Below are positions 20,667-31,393 of a stretch of 64,000 bases of DNA, piece after piece. Under the pieces are notes generated by a model. The model had not been told where the DNA came from and made no database searches. It saw only the letters and a list, made by a program, of their open reading frames with translations. The DNA comes from Methylophilaceae bacterium (lineage in GTDB: Bacteria; Pseudomonadota; Gammaproteobacteria; Burkholderiales; Methylophilaceae). The stretch lies in the NCBI GenBank assembly GCA_028823485.1, contig JAPKBG010000004.1:62001-126000 (forward strand), given 5' to 3'. Made by a program: the position numbers and the translations under genes. The stretch's first letter is position 1; each line of letters starts with the position of its first letter.

Positions 20667-21959
20667 TCACGTTTCAGCTTTCTGTAGGTCTGACCCTTTT
20701 GCATTCCAAGGCGCAACCTTAAATAATAACAACATGCCTGGAATCGCTAACAAGGTGCACACATAAAAGAAGTGTTCCCAGCCAAGTGACTCCACCATAC
20801 CGCCAGTCATTGCATTGAAAATAGAACGTGGTACAGCAGATAAACTGGTGAATAATGCAAGTTGGGTGGCAGTGTAAGCTGGATTGGTTTCACGCGCCAT
20901 ATAAGCGACATAAGCAACAGTTCCCAAGCCAACACCTAATGCTTCACCACCAATGACCATCGCTAGCATCCAGCGTTCTGTCACGCCAACGACCTCAAAT
21001 GGGCCGGCATTGGCTAGCCATGCGAACCCTAGGATGGTGACTAGTTGCACGACACCAAATACCCATAAGCCGCGATTAATGCCTACTTTCAGCATCCAGA
21101 ATCCACCGATAAAGCCACCAATGATTTGCATCACTAAACCGCTACCTTTGACGATGGCGCCAATGTCAGTATTGCTAAAACCCATATCAATATAGAAAGG
21201 CGTGGCGAGTGCGGTTGCCATACTGTCACCGAGTTTGTAGAGCAGGATAAACAGCAGGACTAATAGTGCATGCTTGATCCCTGCGCGATTAATGAATTCA
21301 GTGAATGGCTCAATGACTGAATCACGTAAGCTTTTAGGGGCGACTGCGCGATTGGGTTCGGTGGCGAATATGGTCATGAGTATGCCGGGAATCATAAAGA
21401 GAGCCACAATCCAAAACACAGAGGACCACGGTAAATGGTCTGACAAAATCAGTGCCAATGAACCAGGGACTAAACCTGATATGCGGTAAGCATTCACGTG
21501 AACGCTATTACCTAAGCCTAGCTCTTCATCACTTAAAATCTCACGTCTAAACGCATCAATGACAATATCTTGGCTAGCTGAAAATAAAGCGACTAAAGTC
21601 GAAATCACGGCGATGCTGGTGATGTTGAGTTTAGGGTCAACAAAACCATAAGCACAGATGGTGATGAATAGCGCGGTTTGGGTAATCAGCATCCAACTAC
21701 GACGACGACCCATGGGAGCAATTAAGTTATAGCGATCCATCAATGGCGCCCAAATAAATTTCCACGTGTAGGGCAGTTGGATTAAAGAAAAGACTGCAAT
21801 CGTTTTAAGGTCTAAACCTTCGGTACGTAACCATGCAGGTAATAGTTGGAATAATAAATATAACGGTAGACCAGAACTAAAGCCCAACATAACGCAAGCC
21901 AGCATACGTTTATTAAATAGAACGTTTATTTTGTTGGTGAGCGCACTGTTATTTTCCAT
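20667..21959 (-). CDS. ampG: AmpG-type muropeptide permease (MFS)
   Basis: Major-facilitator permease of 430 residues with about 12 membrane segments. The start MLGFSSGLPLYLLFQLLPAWLR and LPYTWKFIWAPLMDRY match the AmpG family, which imports anhydro-muropeptides from the periplasm for cell-wall recycling. Its substrate here is inferred from the family. It is monocistronic, converging on xthA and diverging from the DUF481 gene; the divergent region contains a 6-3-6 inverted repeat at 22019-22033 (TTGATT/AATCAA). Confidence 0.88.
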   Translation of the reverse strand: MENNSALTNKINVLFNKRMLACVMLGFSSGLPLYLLFQLLPAWLRTEGLDLKTIAVFSLIQLPYTWKFIWAPLMDRYNLIAPMGRRRSWMLITQTALFITICAYGFVDPKLNITSIAVISTLVALFSASQDIVIDAFRREILSDEELGLGNSVHVNAYRISGLVPGSLALILSDHLPWSSVFWIVALFMIPGILMTIFATEPNRAVAPKSLRDSVIEPFTEFINRAGIKHALLVLLFILLYKLGDSMATALATPFYIDMGFSNTDIGAIVKGSGLVMQIIGGFIGGFWMLKVGINRGLWVFGVVQLVTILGFAWLANAGPFEVVGVTERWMLAMVIGGEALGVGLGTVAYVAYMARETNPAYTATQLALFTSLSAVPRSIFNAMTGGMVESLGWEHFFYVCTLLAIPGMLLLFKVAPWNAKGSDLQKAET

Positions 21960-22178
21960 GCCTGCATTATCTCAGATATCAATCGATACGCCACACTACC
22001 ATTTTCTTGCCCAATAGGTTGATTGACAATCAATAATAAAATCGACATTGCGACATCGGTGATTGATACAATGCGGTGGTTGAATTTAATATTCTTCAAG
22101 CACTTTTAATGTGCTGATTCAATGCGTGCGTTAGTCTTGGTATTGACCGTATTTATTATCTTCTTTTGGGCTTTATCT

Positions 22179-23171
22179 ATGTATTTTTTTAAAACACTCA
22201 TCGTGATGTTTCTTTTTGTTAGCCAGGCAGTCATGGCTGATACCATAAAGTTGAAAAATGGCGACTTGATAACAGGGAGCGTGGTCAAGAAGGGGGCGGA
22301 TACGCTGTTGTTTAAAACAAAATACGCAGGTGAAATTGAAATTACCAGGTCAGAGATTGCCAAATTAAAAACCTCTAGCCCAGAGAGTGTTGTATTGACT
22401 GATGATGCTGCCAATATACAGCCTCAAATATTCGGGCGTGTTAAGGGAGAGGGTGGTGGGCTGAAAATGGCAAAGGCGCTTAATATGGATGCGATTAACG
22501 CTGGTATGAAAGTGGCCGAAGGTTTTGAATGGAAAGGCCATATCAACTTAGGCGGTGCTGTTACTCAGGGGAATACCGATACCAGTTTGTTGCGACTGGA
22601 TGGAGAGGCTATTGCGCGCTCGGAAAGAGACCGCATCACGTTAAGTGCATATGCCAATCGAGCACAGACGAATGATGTAGATACTGAGTTGAATAGTAAA
22701 GGTAAGCTACAATATGATTACTTTTTAACGGAAAAGAGGTTTCTTTATGCGAATACTTCATTAGAGAAAGATCAATTTAGGGATATTGGTTTACGTTCTA
22801 CGTTTGGCTTCGGTTCTGGCTATCAGATTTTTGAGCAGTCAGATCGCAACTTGTCAGTTGAAGCGGGTATTAACTATATTGACACTGATTTTGATGATGC
22901 TGAAGATGATCGCTATATCAGTGCACGTTGGAGCTTGAAATATGATCAATTGATTTTCCAGAGTGTAAAATTTTTCCATCAGCATGAAGTGTTGATGAGT
23001 GAGGAGGGGGCTAACAATGTTTTAGTGTTTACGCAAACAGGTTTACGCGTACCGATTGCAGAAAGGCTGAATGCGACAACGCAGCTGAATGTTGATTACG
23101 CAGGCCAGCCAGCTGCGGGACGTGAAAAAACGGATAAAATGCTACTCTTCAGTTTGGGTTATGGTTGGTAG
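22179..23171 (+). CDS. DUF481 family outer-membrane protein (YdiY-like)
   Basis: About 330 residues: a signal peptide (cleavage after AVMA), a short N-terminal module DTIKLKNGDLITGSVVKKG resembling the small domain often found before DUF481, and then a DUF481 beta-barrel-like region beginning GHINLGGAVTQGNTDTS and ending in the aromatic LLFSLGYGW, typical of outer-membrane strands. I prefer ATG 22179, which gives a clean signal peptide; an in-frame ATG at 22122 would add 19 hydrophobic residues. No clear Shine-Dalgarno decides this. DUF481 proteins have no established biochemical role. Confidence 0.8.
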   Translation: MYFFKTLIVMFLFVSQAVMADTIKLKNGDLITGSVVKKGADTLLFKTKYAGEIEITRSEIAKLKTSSPESVVLTDDAANIQPQIFGRVKGEGGGLKMAKALNMDAINAGMKVAEGFEWKGHINLGGAVTQGNTDTSLLRLDGEAIARSERDRITLSAYANRAQTNDVDTELNSKGKLQYDYFLTEKRFLYANTSLEKDQFRDIGLRSTFGFGSGYQIFEQSDRNLSVEAGINYIDTDFDDAEDDRYISARWSLKYDQLIFQSVKFFHQHEVLMSEEGANNVLVFTQTGLRVPIAERLNATTQLNVDYAGQPAAGREKTDKMLLFSLGYGW

Positions 23172-23282
23172 GCATGGCTGTAAGCAGTAAGTCAGCCAGG
23201 GAAGCTGTCGTTAAAGCGTTGCGATCATTGGATACGGCGCAGATAATAATATTTTTTACCAACGGATACAAATATTTAAGTT

Positions 23283-23879
23283 TTAATCCGCGCATTTCAG
23301 TCGATACATTGCGAGATTACCAAACCAGTTTGGCATCAATGTGACTTCATGACCATTGGTAATAACCTTACGTTCGATGATGGCGATATTGTTACCAGCA
23401 CATAATTGATCAAAATCATGAATCGTACAAAGATGCACATTGGGCGTGTTATACCATTCGTATGGTAAATCTTCAGACACTGGCATATTGCCTGTCATGA
23501 TTTGAAGGCGGTTACGCCAATAACCAAAGTTAGGAAATGTTACAATCGCTTCACGGCCAACTCTGAGCATCTCCTTCACAATGTCTTCTGTGTTGTGCAT
23601 GGCTTGTAGCGTTTGTGAAAGAATCACAGTGTCAAAAGAGTTGTTTTCAAATTCTGAAAGCCCAGCTTCCAAATCCATTTGAATCACATCCACATCATTT
23701 TGCATGGCAGCAAGCCAGTTAGTATCGTCTTTTTCAACACCATAGCCTTTTACTTCTAAACCATCGCGTAGATAGCTGAGTAAAGAGCCGTCGCCACAAC
23801 CTAAGTCGAGCGCCTTGGAGCCAAAGGCTAACCAGCTGGCAATGATGGCAAAATCTTGACGGTATAAGCTATTGGACAT
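23283..23879 (-). CDS. metW: Methionine biosynthesis protein MetW
   Basis: A SAM-methyltransferase-fold protein that acts with MetX in homoserine acylation. It contains DLGCGDGSLLSYL (SAM-binding glycine loop) and later TFPNFGYWRNRL and MPVSEDLPYEWYNTPNVH, typical of MetW. The start at 23879 is supported by a GAGG nine bases upstream; an upstream ATG at 23894 would overlap metX. The metX stop lies only five bases upstream of the chosen start. Confidence 0.94.
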   Translation of the reverse strand: MSNSLYRQDFAIIASWLAFGSKALDLGCGDGSLLSYLRDGLEVKGYGVEKDDTNWLAAMQNDVDVIQMDLEAGLSEFENNSFDTVILSQTLQAMHNTEDIVKEMLRVGREAIVTFPNFGYWRNRLQIMTGNMPVSEDLPYEWYNTPNVHLCTIHDFDQLCAGNNIAIIERKVITNGHEVTLMPNWFGNLAMYRLKCAD

Positions 23880-23883
23880 GTTT

Positions 23884-25023
23884 TTACACCTCAATCTTAC
23901 TTAAGTAGCTACGTAAAATGGCATGATAATGTTCATCTGGCATTAAGAATGCATCGTGACCATGAGCAGCCGTGACTTCCGCATATTTCACTGGCAGTTC
24001 GTTATCTAGGAGTGCTTTGACAATTTCACGTGAACGCTCTGGTGAGAAACGCCAATCACTCGTAAATGAAATAACTAAAAATTTAGCCGTGACCTTATCA
24101 AGTGCCGCCGATAAATCGCCATCAAACGCAGTCGCAGGATCAAAGTAATCCAATGCGCGCGTCATGCGAAGGTAGGTGTTGGCATCAAACTCACCTGCAA
24201 ACTTATCGGCTTGATAACGCAAATAGGATTCCATTTCGAACTCGACATCGAAACTGTATTTGATGGTGTCTTTTAATTTGCGCCCAAATTTCGCACCCAT
24301 GGCATCGTCAGATAAATAGGTAATATGACCTAACATGCGCGCAATACGTAAGCCGCGAGTCGGCACCACATTATGTGCGTAATAATCACCGCCATGAAAT
24401 TCAGGGTCAGTCGTAATAGCTTGTCGTGCCACCTCGTTAAAGGCCATGTTTTGTGCAGTTAGATTGGGCGATGATGCGATGACCAAGGCGTGTTTAATCC
24501 GCTCAGGATAAGCCATGCTCCATTGCAAAGCTTGCATGCCACCAAGGCTACCGCCAACAACAGCGGCAAAAGCATCAATGCCTAAGTAATCCGCTAGCAT
24601 GGCCTGAGATTTCACCCAATCTTCTACTGTAACGATTGGAAAGCTTGCGCCAAATGGTTTGCTCGTTACTGGGTCGATACTGGCGGGGCCAGTAGAGCCA
24701 TGGCAGCCACCTAGATTATTCACGCCAATCACAAAAAACTTATTTGTATCGAGTGGTTTGTTAGGTCCAATTAAATTGTCCCACCAGCCAGCATATTTAT
24801 CTTCTGGCGTGTAGCGGCCAGCTACATGATGCGTACCCGATAAGGCGTGGCAGATTAATACTGCATTTGATTTCTCTGTATTAAGTTCACCGTAGGTTTC
24901 ATAAGTGAGATCAAATACAGGCAATACGCCACCACTTTTTAATGTGAATGATGCGTTAAAGTGTGCGGTTTTCGGGGTGACGATACCAACAGAGTCAGCG
25001 CCAATAGCGTTAATTTCAGACAT
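23884..25023 (-). CDS. metX: Homoserine O-acyltransferase (MetX)
   Basis: Alpha/beta-hydrolase that acylates homoserine in methionine synthesis, 379 residues. The nucleophile elbow [12 protein letters not shown] carries Ser159; [12 protein letters not shown] and the C-terminal AAHGHDAFL with the catalytic His are present. Annotated as an acetyltransferase by family, but MetX proteins working with MetW in some proteobacteria use succinyl-CoA, so the acyl donor is uncertain. Divergent from the broken carbonic-anhydrase gene with a 57-base gap. Confidence 0.94.
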   Translation of the reverse strand: MSEINAIGADSVGIVTPKTAHFNASFTLKSGGVLPVFDLTYETYGELNTEKSNAVLICHALSGTHHVAGRYTPEDKYAGWWDNLIGPNKPLDTNKFFVIGVNNLGGCHGSTGPASIDPVTSKPFGASFPIVTVEDWVKSQAMLADYLGIDAFAAVVGGSLGGMQALQWSMAYPERIKHALVIASSPNLTAQNMAFNEVARQAITTDPEFHGGDYYAHNVVPTRGLRIARMLGHITYLSDDAMGAKFGRKLKDTIKYSFDVEFEMESYLRYQADKFAGEFDANTYLRMTRALDYFDPATAFDGDLSAALDKVTAKFLVISFTSDWRFSPERSREIVKALLDNELPVKYAEVTAAHGHDAFLMPDEHYHAILRSYLSKIEV

Positions 25024-25080
25024 ATGCGTATTATACTATGTGAATCTTTGAAAATAATCACATCAATTGTAAGGGTATCG

Positions 25081-25620
25081 ATGCAAAATATTCAAGCCTT
25101 TCAAAATCAGCTGCCTAAGCTAGGTGAGCATGTGTATATCCACCCAAATGCGACGATCATCGGAGAAGTGAAAATTGGTCAAGATAGTTCGGTCTGGCCA
25201 GGTGTTGTGGTGCGAGGTGATGTGAATCATATTCATATTGGTCATGGTACTAATGTGCAGGATTTAAGTGTGCTACATGTCAGCCACAAATCTAGTTGGG
25301 ATCTGGCTGGTTCACCTTGAATTATCGGCAATAATGTCACCGTTGGGCATAGTGTGATTTTGCATGGATGCACGCTAGAAGATGAATGTCTGATTGGTAT
25401 GGGCAGCATTGTGATGGATAAAGCCATCGTGCAAAAGCACGTGCTATTAGCAGTAGGTAGTTTAGTGACAGAAGGTAAAGTGTTGGAAAGTGGCTACTTA
25501 TATATGGGGCGACCAGCTAAAAAAATGCGAGCGCTAACTGAAGGTGAAGTTGCTCACTTTATGTATTCAGCTAATCACTATATCAAGCTAAAAAATGCTT
25601 ACTTAAAAGGCGATGCCTAA
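25081..25620 (+). pseudogene. Gamma-class carbonic anhydrase family gene (YrdA-like) interrupted by one in-frame TGA
   Basis: A left-handed beta-helix protein of the YrdA/CaiE group, 179 codons. Codon 80 is TGA (25318-25320), in the position where relatives have a Leu in a PLIIG-type segment; a single T to G change in a TTA would explain it. Everything else is intact in the same frame: VLHVSH before the stop and TVGHSVILHGC after it supply the expected histidine zinc ligands, and the hexapeptide repeats run to the end. AAGGG lies seven bases before the ATG. An independent restart could come from ATG 25354, but that product would lack half the helix. Read as recently inactivated, a sequencing error, or a read-through gene. 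Confidence 0.85.
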
Positions 25621-25631
25621 AGGACTTTGGT

Positions 25632-26474
25632 TTACGGTTTTTGGCCAAAGGTGACACGGTCATTACTACCCAGGTCTTTTAGCGTTTCAATGCTTCTAAA
25701 GTGAGCGCTCACTAGTAATGTAGAGACATTCTTCGCTTGGTTGTAGCCATGCTCAAACATTAACCAGCCCTTTGGTTTTAAATGCGCAGAGGCATCTAAA
25801 ATAATCTGACGAATATCATCTAAACCATCTTCACCAGAAGCTAAAGCAGAGATTGGCTCAAAGCGTAAATCACCTTGCTTTAAATGGACATCATCTTGTT
25901 CTATATAAGGTGGGTTGCTGACAATCACATCAAAGTGTTGGTTGGTTAATGTACTAAACCAATCACTTAATAGAAATTGTACATTGTGAATATTGAGTGC
26001 TTTCGCATTCTCTTGAGAAACGGATAATGCTGCTTGCGATGCATCAACAGCGATGACGTTAGCGTTCGGCCTATCCTTGGCAATCGCCAATGCAATCGCA
26101 CCAGAGCCTGTACCAAGGTCAAGTATACGGGCCGTTTCTGATGGCGATATTTTCGCTAATGCAGCCTCAACTAATGTTTCAGTATCAGGTCGTGGGATTA
26201 AGGTATCTGGCGTGACTTTAAACGCTAAGCCGTAAAACTCACGCTCACCTAAGATATGCGCAATCGGCTCACCAGAGATGCGGCGCTGGATGAGCGCTTC
26301 AAACTGTTGATCCGTCTCACTATTGATTTCGTCATCGGCATGTGTGATGAGCCATGCATGATTAACGGTTAGCACATGCTCTAAAAGTAACTGCGCTTCT
26401 AGCTTCTCTTCGTCGCTATTGTTTGATGCTTTGAGTGCGATTGTTGCTTCATGCAACACGGCATGAATATTCAT
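25632..26474 (-). CDS. prmC: Release factor glutamine methyltransferase
   Basis: Methylates the Gln of the GGQ motif of release factors. The 280-residue protein has the SAM-binding LDLGTGSGAIALAIA near residues 115-130 and the NPPY catalytic motif in VSNPPYIEQDDV. It lies three bases after prfA, which encodes its substrate RF1. Confidence 0.95.
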   Translation of the reverse strand: MNIHAVLHEATIALKASNNSDEEKLEAQLLLEHVLTVNHAWLITHADDEINSETDQQFEALIQRRISGEPIAHILGEREFYGLAFKVTPDTLIPRPDTETLVEAALAKISPSETARILDLGTGSGAIALAIAKDRPNANVIAVDASQAALSVSQENAKALNIHNVQFLLSDWFSTLTNQHFDVIVSNPPYIEQDDVHLKQGDLRFEPISALASGEDGLDDIRQIILDASAHLKPKGWLMFEHGYNQAKNVSTLLVSAHFRSIETLKDLGSNDRVTFGQKP

Positions 26475-26477
26475 TAT

Positions 26478-27560
26478 TTAGTTGTCTTCACCTAACATCG
26501 CCAACATATCAGCTTGGTGCTCAGCTGCTAATGGGGCAATCAGTTCATCCAAATCACCTTCAGTAATCGCGTCAATTTTATACAGCGTTAAATTAATACG
26601 ATGGTCGGTAATACGGCCTTGAGGGTAGTTGTAAGTGCGAATGCGTTGTGAGCGGTCGCCTGAGCCAATCAGGTTGCGACGTTCAGAAGCGATTTCGGCA
26701 TTTTGTGCATCAACTTCTTTTGCTTTAACCCGTGCGGCAAGCACTTGCATGGCTTGTGCTTTATTCTGATGTTGGCTTCGACCGTCTTGGCATTCCACCA
26801 CAATACCTGTTGGCGCATGGGTAATACGCACGGCAGAGTCAGTTTTATTAATATGTTGACCACCAGCGCCTGAGGCACGGAAAGTATCTAAGCGAATATC
26901 TGCTGGGTTAATGGTGACATCAGCTACATCTTCCACTTCTGGCAAAATCGCGACAGTACAAGCTGAAGTATGAATACGACCTTGCGTTTCAGTATCTGGT
27001 ACTCGTTGCACACGGTGACCACCGGATTCGAATTTCAGTTTTGAGTACGCGCCTTGGCCTTCAATTTTGGCGATGATTTCTTTGTAGCCACCAACATCAC
27101 TTTCATTCGACGATAGAACCTCTAGTTTCCAACGTTTTTTTTCAACATAGCGGCTATACATGCGGAATAAATCACCTGCAAATAGCGCTGATTCATCACC
27201 ACCTGTTCCGGCGCGAATCTCCATGATGATATTTTTGTCATCATTTGGGTCTTTCGGGACGAGCAGTTTTTGCAGCTCTGTTTCAATGGCTTCCAACTGT
27301 TTTTTGCCCGCGCTGATTTCTTCTTGCGCAAACTCTTTCATTTCAGGATCGTTGAGCATGCCCTCTGCTTCTTTCATATCGGCTTCGGTTTGCACGTAAG
27401 TAATATATTGCTCAACAATTGGCGTGATTTCTGCATGCTCACGTGTGATTTTGAGGTAATTATCCATGTCATTGGTAATATCTTCACTCGACATTAGACG
27501 ATTGAGTTCGTCTAGGCGTTCGCTCAAGTTGGCGAGCTTTTGCAATATACTGGGTTTCAT
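26478..27560 (-). CDS. prfA: Peptide chain release factor 1
   Basis: Class I release factor for UAA and UAG, 360 residues. It shows the [18 protein letters not shown] segment with the GGQ motif that acts in the peptidyl-transferase centre and, upstream, the recognition-domain segment with the expected [14 protein letters not shown]. Middle gene of hemA-prfA-prmC, 24 bases after hemA. Confidence 0.97.
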   Translation of the reverse strand: MKPSILQKLANLSERLDELNRLMSSEDITNDMDNYLKITREHAEITPIVEQYITYVQTEADMKEAEGMLNDPEMKEFAQEEISAGKKQLEAIETELQKLLVPKDPNDDKNIIMEIRAGTGGDESALFAGDLFRMYSRYVEKKRWKLEVLSSNESDVGGYKEIIAKIEGQGAYSKLKFESGGHRVQRVPDTETQGRIHTSACTVAILPEVEDVADVTINPADIRLDTFRASGAGGQHINKTDSAVRITHAPTGIVVECQDGRSQHQNKAQAMQVLAARVKAKEVDAQNAEIASERRNLIGSGDRSQRIRTYNYPQGRITDHRINLTLYKIDAITEGDLDELIAPLAAEHQADMLAMLGEDN

Positions 27561-27584
27561 GTTTGACTTAATATGTTTTAGGTT

Positions 27585-28829
27585 TTAATTCTTAATCTGG
27601 TAGATATGGCGGAGCTGCTGCGCTAAACGTTCATGCTCGTCACCATGGCTTTGATTGAGCGCATGGCTAGGCGCATGCAGCATTTTATTGGCAATGGCTA
27701 AGCTGAGCTTTTCGAGGACTTTTTCTGGACTTTCACCTTTTTGAATCAGCTTTATTGCTTTTTCTAACTCAGCAGTACGCATGGTTTCAGCTTGGTCGCG
27801 TAGCGCTTTAATCGTTGGTACTGATTTACGCTTTTGTAACCAGTGCATAAAGGCTTCAACTCGCGTTGAGATAATCGTTTCCGCTGACATGGCCGCTTCT
27901 TGACGGTTTTCAATGCCGTCAGTCACAACTTGCGCCAAGTCATCCACGGTGTATAAAAACACATCATCTAATTGTACCACTTCAGCTTCGATATCACGCG
28001 GAACGGCTAAATCGACCATAAATATCGGGCGGTGCTTACGTGCTTTAATCGCGCGCTCTACCATGCCTAAACCAACAATTGGTAATTGACTGGCTGTGCT
28101 GGTGATGACGATATCAAAGTCAGCAAAATGTGCAGGTAAGTCATTCAATAAAATTGCCTCAGCATGAATTTTCCCTGCCAATTCTAAGCCGCGCTCTTTT
28201 GTGCGGTTGGCAACAGTCATGCTTTTTGGCTTTTGTGCCGCAAAGTGATTGGCACACAGTGTAATCATTTCACCTGCGCCAATGAATAGTATTTTTTGCT
28301 CGCACAGGTCGCCAAAAATACGTTGCGCTAATTTAACCGTGGCTGCAGCCATTGAAATGGAACTGCCACCAATGTCCGTATTAGTACGTACTTCTTTGGC
28401 CACTTCAAACGTGCGTTGAAATAGTTGGTGTAGGTGCGTGCCTAATGTACCCGCTTCTTGCGCTAGTTTGACTGACTGTTTGAACTGCCCGAGTATTTCT
28501 GGTTCGCCTAGCACCATACTGTCTAAACCCGAGGCCACTCTGAATGCATGTTTGACGGCTTCTTGATTAGCGAGGGTATAGGTGTAAGGCTGAATATGGT
28601 TTAAATCTAACTGGTGATAATCAGCTAGCCAGCCCATGACAGGTAGCGCGTCGGCTGATTGTACGTAAATCTCAGTGCGATTGCAGGTGGATAAAATCGC
28701 GGCTTCTGCTGCCTTTTTATTCGTTAAATCCGATAACGCTTTGCGTATGCTGTCCGCACCAAACGCGACATTTTCGCGAATTTCGATGGGGGCGGTGGTG
28801 TGATTCACACCTATGGTATACAACTGCAT
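27585..28829 (-). CDS. hemA: Glutamyl-tRNA reductase
   Basis: First committed step of C5 tetrapyrrole synthesis, 414 residues. The catalytic cysteine is in [11 protein letters not shown] (C49), and the NADPH-binding domain contains [11 protein letters not shown] near residue 184. Start and length are normal. The gene order hemA-prfA-prmC is widespread in proteobacteria. Divergent from rpe across 165 bases. Confidence 0.96.
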   Translation of the reverse strand: MQLYTIGVNHTTAPIEIRENVAFGADSIRKALSDLTNKKAAEAAILSTCNRTEIYVQSADALPVMGWLADYHQLDLNHIQPYTYTLANQEAVKHAFRVASGLDSMVLGEPEILGQFKQSVKLAQEAGTLGTHLHQLFQRTFEVAKEVRTNTDIGGSSISMAAATVKLAQRIFGDLCEQKILFIGAGEMITLCANHFAAQKPKSMTVANRTKERGLELAGKIHAEAILLNDLPAHFADFDIVITSTASQLPIVGLGMVERAIKARKHRPIFMVDLAVPRDIEAEVVQLDDVFLYTVDDLAQVVTDGIENRQEAAMSAETIISTRVEAFMHWLQKRKSVPTIKALRDQAETMRTAELEKAIKLIQKGESPEKVLEKLSLAIANKMLHAPSHALNQSHGDEHERLAQQLRHIYQIKN

Positions 28830-28994
28830 TTCCCTATTTTAACAAGTCATTGATGTTGTTGGAAAATAAACTCACGTTAAAATTGTGGTTGAGTTCACTA
28901 AAACATCGCCCCAGATGTTTATCCAAATAGTGAAATCAGGTTAAAATAGCGGAATAGTAGACCATATTCAAAATAGATAAAGACGGAAACCATT

Positions 28995-29702
28995 ATGAGC
29001 AAAGATTTTAGAATTGCCCCAAGTATTCTTTCAGCTGACTTTTCTAAGTTAGGTCAAGAAGTTGAAGATGTAATTAAATCAGGCACAGACCTTGTGCATT
29101 TTGACGTAATGGATAACCACTACGTGCCAAACTTAACAATCGGCCCACTAGTGTGTGACGCGATTCGCGATTTATCACATAAAGCTGGCGCATTGATTGA
29201 TGTGCATTTAATGGTGAAACCAGTTGATCGCATTATTCCTGACTTCGCCAAAGCAGGTGCGGATATCATTACTTTCCACCCTGAAGCCTCTGATCATGTC
29301 GACCGTAGCCTTGCGATGGTGCGCGAGTTGGGTTGTAAATCTGGCTTGGTATTTAACCCAGCAACATCATTGAGCTACTTAGATCACGTGATGGATAAAG
29401 TGGACATGATTCTATTGATGTCAGTTAACCCTGGTTTCGGCGGTCAAAAATTCATTCCAGAAACATTAGAAAAATTAAAGCAAGCACGTGCACGCATTGA
29501 TGCTTATGAAGAAAAAACTGGCCGTAAAATCTGGTTAGAAGTTGACGGTGGTGTAAACCCTGACAACATCGCTGAAATTGCAAAAGCGGGTGCAGATACA
29601 TTTGTAGCTGGTAGCGCCATCTTCGGTAAGCCAAATGATGCGGATGCAAACCGTTACAACACTGTTGTTGGTAAAATGCGTGACGCATTAGCAACTGTTT
29701 AA
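28995..29702 (+). CDS. rpe: Ribulose-phosphate 3-epimerase
   Basis: Interconverts ribulose-5-phosphate and xylulose-5-phosphate, 235 residues. The TIM-barrel motifs [30 protein letters not shown] (metal-binding His and Asp), [11 protein letters not shown] and [11 protein letters not shown] are all present. In a ribulose-monophosphate methylotroph this enzyme would help regenerate ribulose-5-phosphate. In many betaproteobacteria gph lies between rpe and trpE; here it is absent and the 140-base gap holds the trp leader candidate. Confidence 0.97.
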   Translation: MSKDFRIAPSILSADFSKLGQEVEDVIKSGTDLVHFDVMDNHYVPNLTIGPLVCDAIRDLSHKAGALIDVHLMVKPVDRIIPDFAKAGADIITFHPEASDHVDRSLAMVRELGCKSGLVFNPATSLSYLDHVMDKVDMILLMSVNPGFGGQKFIPETLEKLKQARARIDAYEEKTGRKIWLEVDGGVNPDNIAEIAKAGADTFVAGSAIFGKPNDADANRYNTVVGKMRDALATV

Positions 29703-29710
29703 GCGGCACG

Positions 29711-29838
29711 AGGAAATGAATTTCCTTAAAAAGCATGTAGTGATGAGTTGGCGAAGCGGTTTGATTAGCAAATGGGGCTAAACATAGCTTCTCGCGCAGG
29801 CGCTAGCCTGCGCACATCGCAAAAATCTTTTTAAGGAA
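29711..29838 (+). promoter_or_regulatory. Candidate trp leader: alternative pairings, one covering the trpE ribosome-binding site
   Basis: Segment 1 (29711-29716, AGGAAA) can pair with segment 2 (29721-29726, TTTCCT) through a TGAA loop. Segment 2 and the bases after it (29722-29733, TTCCTTAAAAAG) are also perfectly complementary to 29827-29838 (CTTTTTAAGGAA), which includes the AAGGA that serves as trpE Shine-Dalgarno. The two pairings exclude each other. Between them lie a 12-codon frame with two Trp codons and a GC-rich hairpin at 29794-29813 (8-bp stem, GCTA loop). No U-run follows that hairpin, so control would be at translation initiation rather than classical termination. All pairings are read from sequence; function is inferred. 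Confidence 0.45.
29743..29781 (+). CDS. Putative trp leader peptide
   Basis: A 12-codon frame encoding MSWRSGLISKWG, with Trp at positions 3 and 11, ends 61 bases before the trpE ATG. A GTG one codon upstream (29740) is an alternative start. There is no convincing Shine-Dalgarno, which is the main weakness. Two Trp codons in twelve is more than expected by chance, and the position between rpe and trpE, immediately before a strong hairpin, is where a leader peptide would be. Could equally be a chance frame. Confidence 0.35.
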   Translation: MSWRSGLISKWG

Positions 29839-29842
29839 CATC

Positions 29843-31393
29843 ATGCTTCAAACAATTACAAAAACTGAATTCGACGCCTTGGCGCAACAAGGTTATAACC
29901 GTATCCCACTGGTGCAAGAAACTTTTGCCGATCTGGATACGCCATTATCGATATACCTTAAACTGGCTAATCAACCCTTTTCATACTTGTTAGAAAGTGT
30001 GCAAGGCGGTGAGCGTTTCGGCCGTTACTCCATCATTGGCTTACCTGCAAAAACACGCATCGTCGCGAACGGCTTTAGTGTGCAAGTGATGCAGGGTGAT
30101 GAGGTCTTGGAAACTCACGCTGACACCAATCCACTGGATTTCGTTAAAACCTTTCAAGCACGTTTTAAAACGCCGCCATATGAAGGGTTGCCACGTTTCA
30201 CAGGCGGATTAGCGGGCTACTTTGGTTACGAAACCATTCGTTATATTGAAAAGCGTTTAGCCAATAGCCAAAAGCTCGATGTCATCGGCACACCAGATGT
30301 GTTGCTCATGGTGTCAGAAGAGATTGCTGTAGTTGATAACTTAAGCGGCAAGCTTTACTTTATTGTCTATGCCAATCCAGAAGAAGACGGTGCTTACGGT
30401 AAAGCCCGTGAACGCATTCAAGACTTAATGCAGCAACTACGTCAGCCAGCCAAGATTCCTGAATCACTGCAATCAGCACCGACGGAAGCTAAGTCTGACT
30501 TTGGTCAAGAAAACTTTAAAGCTGCAGTCAAAAAAGTACAGGACTATATTTTTGAAGGTGACATCATGCAGGTGGTGTTAAGTCAACGCATGTCGCAAGA
30601 CTTTACGGGTTCGCCATTGTCTCTATACCGCGCACTTAGAAGCCTGAATCCATCACCTTATATGTTCTATTACGACATGGGCGACCATCACGTAGTCGGA
30701 GCTTCACCAGAAATCCTAGTGCGTTTAGAAGGTGGCGTGGTTACTTCACGGCCAATCGCCGGTACGCGCCCACGTGGCAAAACACGTGAAGAAGACATGG
30801 CATTATCTGAAGAGTTGCTAGCTGATCCTAAAGAGTGCGCAGAACATGTACAGTTGATGGACTTAGGCCGTAATGATGTTGGCCGTGTTGCCAAAACAGG
30901 CACAGTGAAAGTGACTGATAATATGATGATAGAGCGTTACTCACATGTAATGCATATTGTGAGTAATGTCGAAGGGCAATTAAAGCCGAATATGGATGCG
31001 ATTGATGTGCTCAAAGCCACGTTCCCAGCTGGCACGGTGTCAGGTGCGCCGAAAGTGCGGGCGATGGAAATTATTGATGAATTCGAACCAACTAAGCGCG
31101 GCATTTATGCTGGTGCAGTTGGTTACCTAGGCTTTAATGGTGATATGGATGTGGCGATTGCGATTAGAACCGGTGTCATTAAAGACAACAAGCTTTATGT
31201 GCAAGCAGGTGCTGGTATCGTGGCTGACTCTGTGCCACAAACCGAATGGGAAGAAACACAAAATAAAGCGAAAGCCGTGATTCGTGCAGCTGAAGTAGTA
31301 CAAGCAGGCTTAGATAACCAAGTACACCTGCAAGGGGTGCCCCCAACTCCACTAAATACTGAAGCATTAAGTCAGTTGAGAGAGGAAAAATAA
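29843..31393 (+). CDS. trpE: Anthranilate synthase component I
   Basis: Converts chorismate to anthranilate with ammonia from TrpG, 516 residues. The segment [19 protein letters not shown] contains the LLES motif of the tryptophan feedback site, and the C-terminal chorismate-binding domain shows [16 protein letters not shown] and [23 protein letters not shown] lies six bases before ATG and may be sequestered in the leader. The stop overlaps the trpG start in TAATG. Confidence 0.97.
   Translation: MLQTITKTEFDALAQQGYNRIPLVQETFADLDTPLSIYLKLANQPFSYLLESVQGGERFGRYSIIGLPAKTRIVANGFSVQVMQGDEVLETHADTNPLDFVKTFQARFKTPPYEGLPRFTGGLAGYFGYETIRYIEKRLANSQKLDVIGTPDVLLMVSEEIAVVDNLSGKLYFIVYANPEEDGAYGKARERIQDLMQQLRQPAKIPESLQSAPTEAKSDFGQENFKAAVKKVQDYIFEGDIMQVVLSQRMSQDFTGSPLSLYRALRSLNPSPYMFYYDMGDHHVVGASPEILVRLEGGVVTSRPIAGTRPRGKTREEDMALSEELLADPKECAEHVQLMDLGRNDVGRVAKTGTVKVTDNMMIERYSHVMHIVSNVEGQLKPNMDAIDVLKATFPAGTVSGAPKVRAMEIIDEFEPTKRGIYAGAVGYLGFNGDMDVAIAIRTGVIKDNKLYVQAGAGIVADSVPQTEWEETQNKAKAVIRAAEVVQAGLDNQVHLQGVPPTPLNTEALSQLREEK

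Noticed and set aside
22106-22414. Minus-strand frame opposite the DUF481 gene
   Set aside because: It is fully antisense to a recognised signal peptide and domain.
24961-25080. Upstream extension of the carbonic-anhydrase frame into metX
   Set aside because: It overlaps the metX start in antisense, and ATG 25081 has a ribosome-binding site and the normal family N terminus.
25318-25320. TGA as selenocysteine or reassigned codon
   Set aside because: Relatives have an ordinary hydrophobic residue there, no hairpin of SECIS type follows, and TGA ends other genes in the window.
29794-29813. Classical rho-independent attenuator before trpE
   Set aside because: The hairpin is strong but is followed by ACATCGCAAAAATC, not a T-run, so I describe translational control instead.
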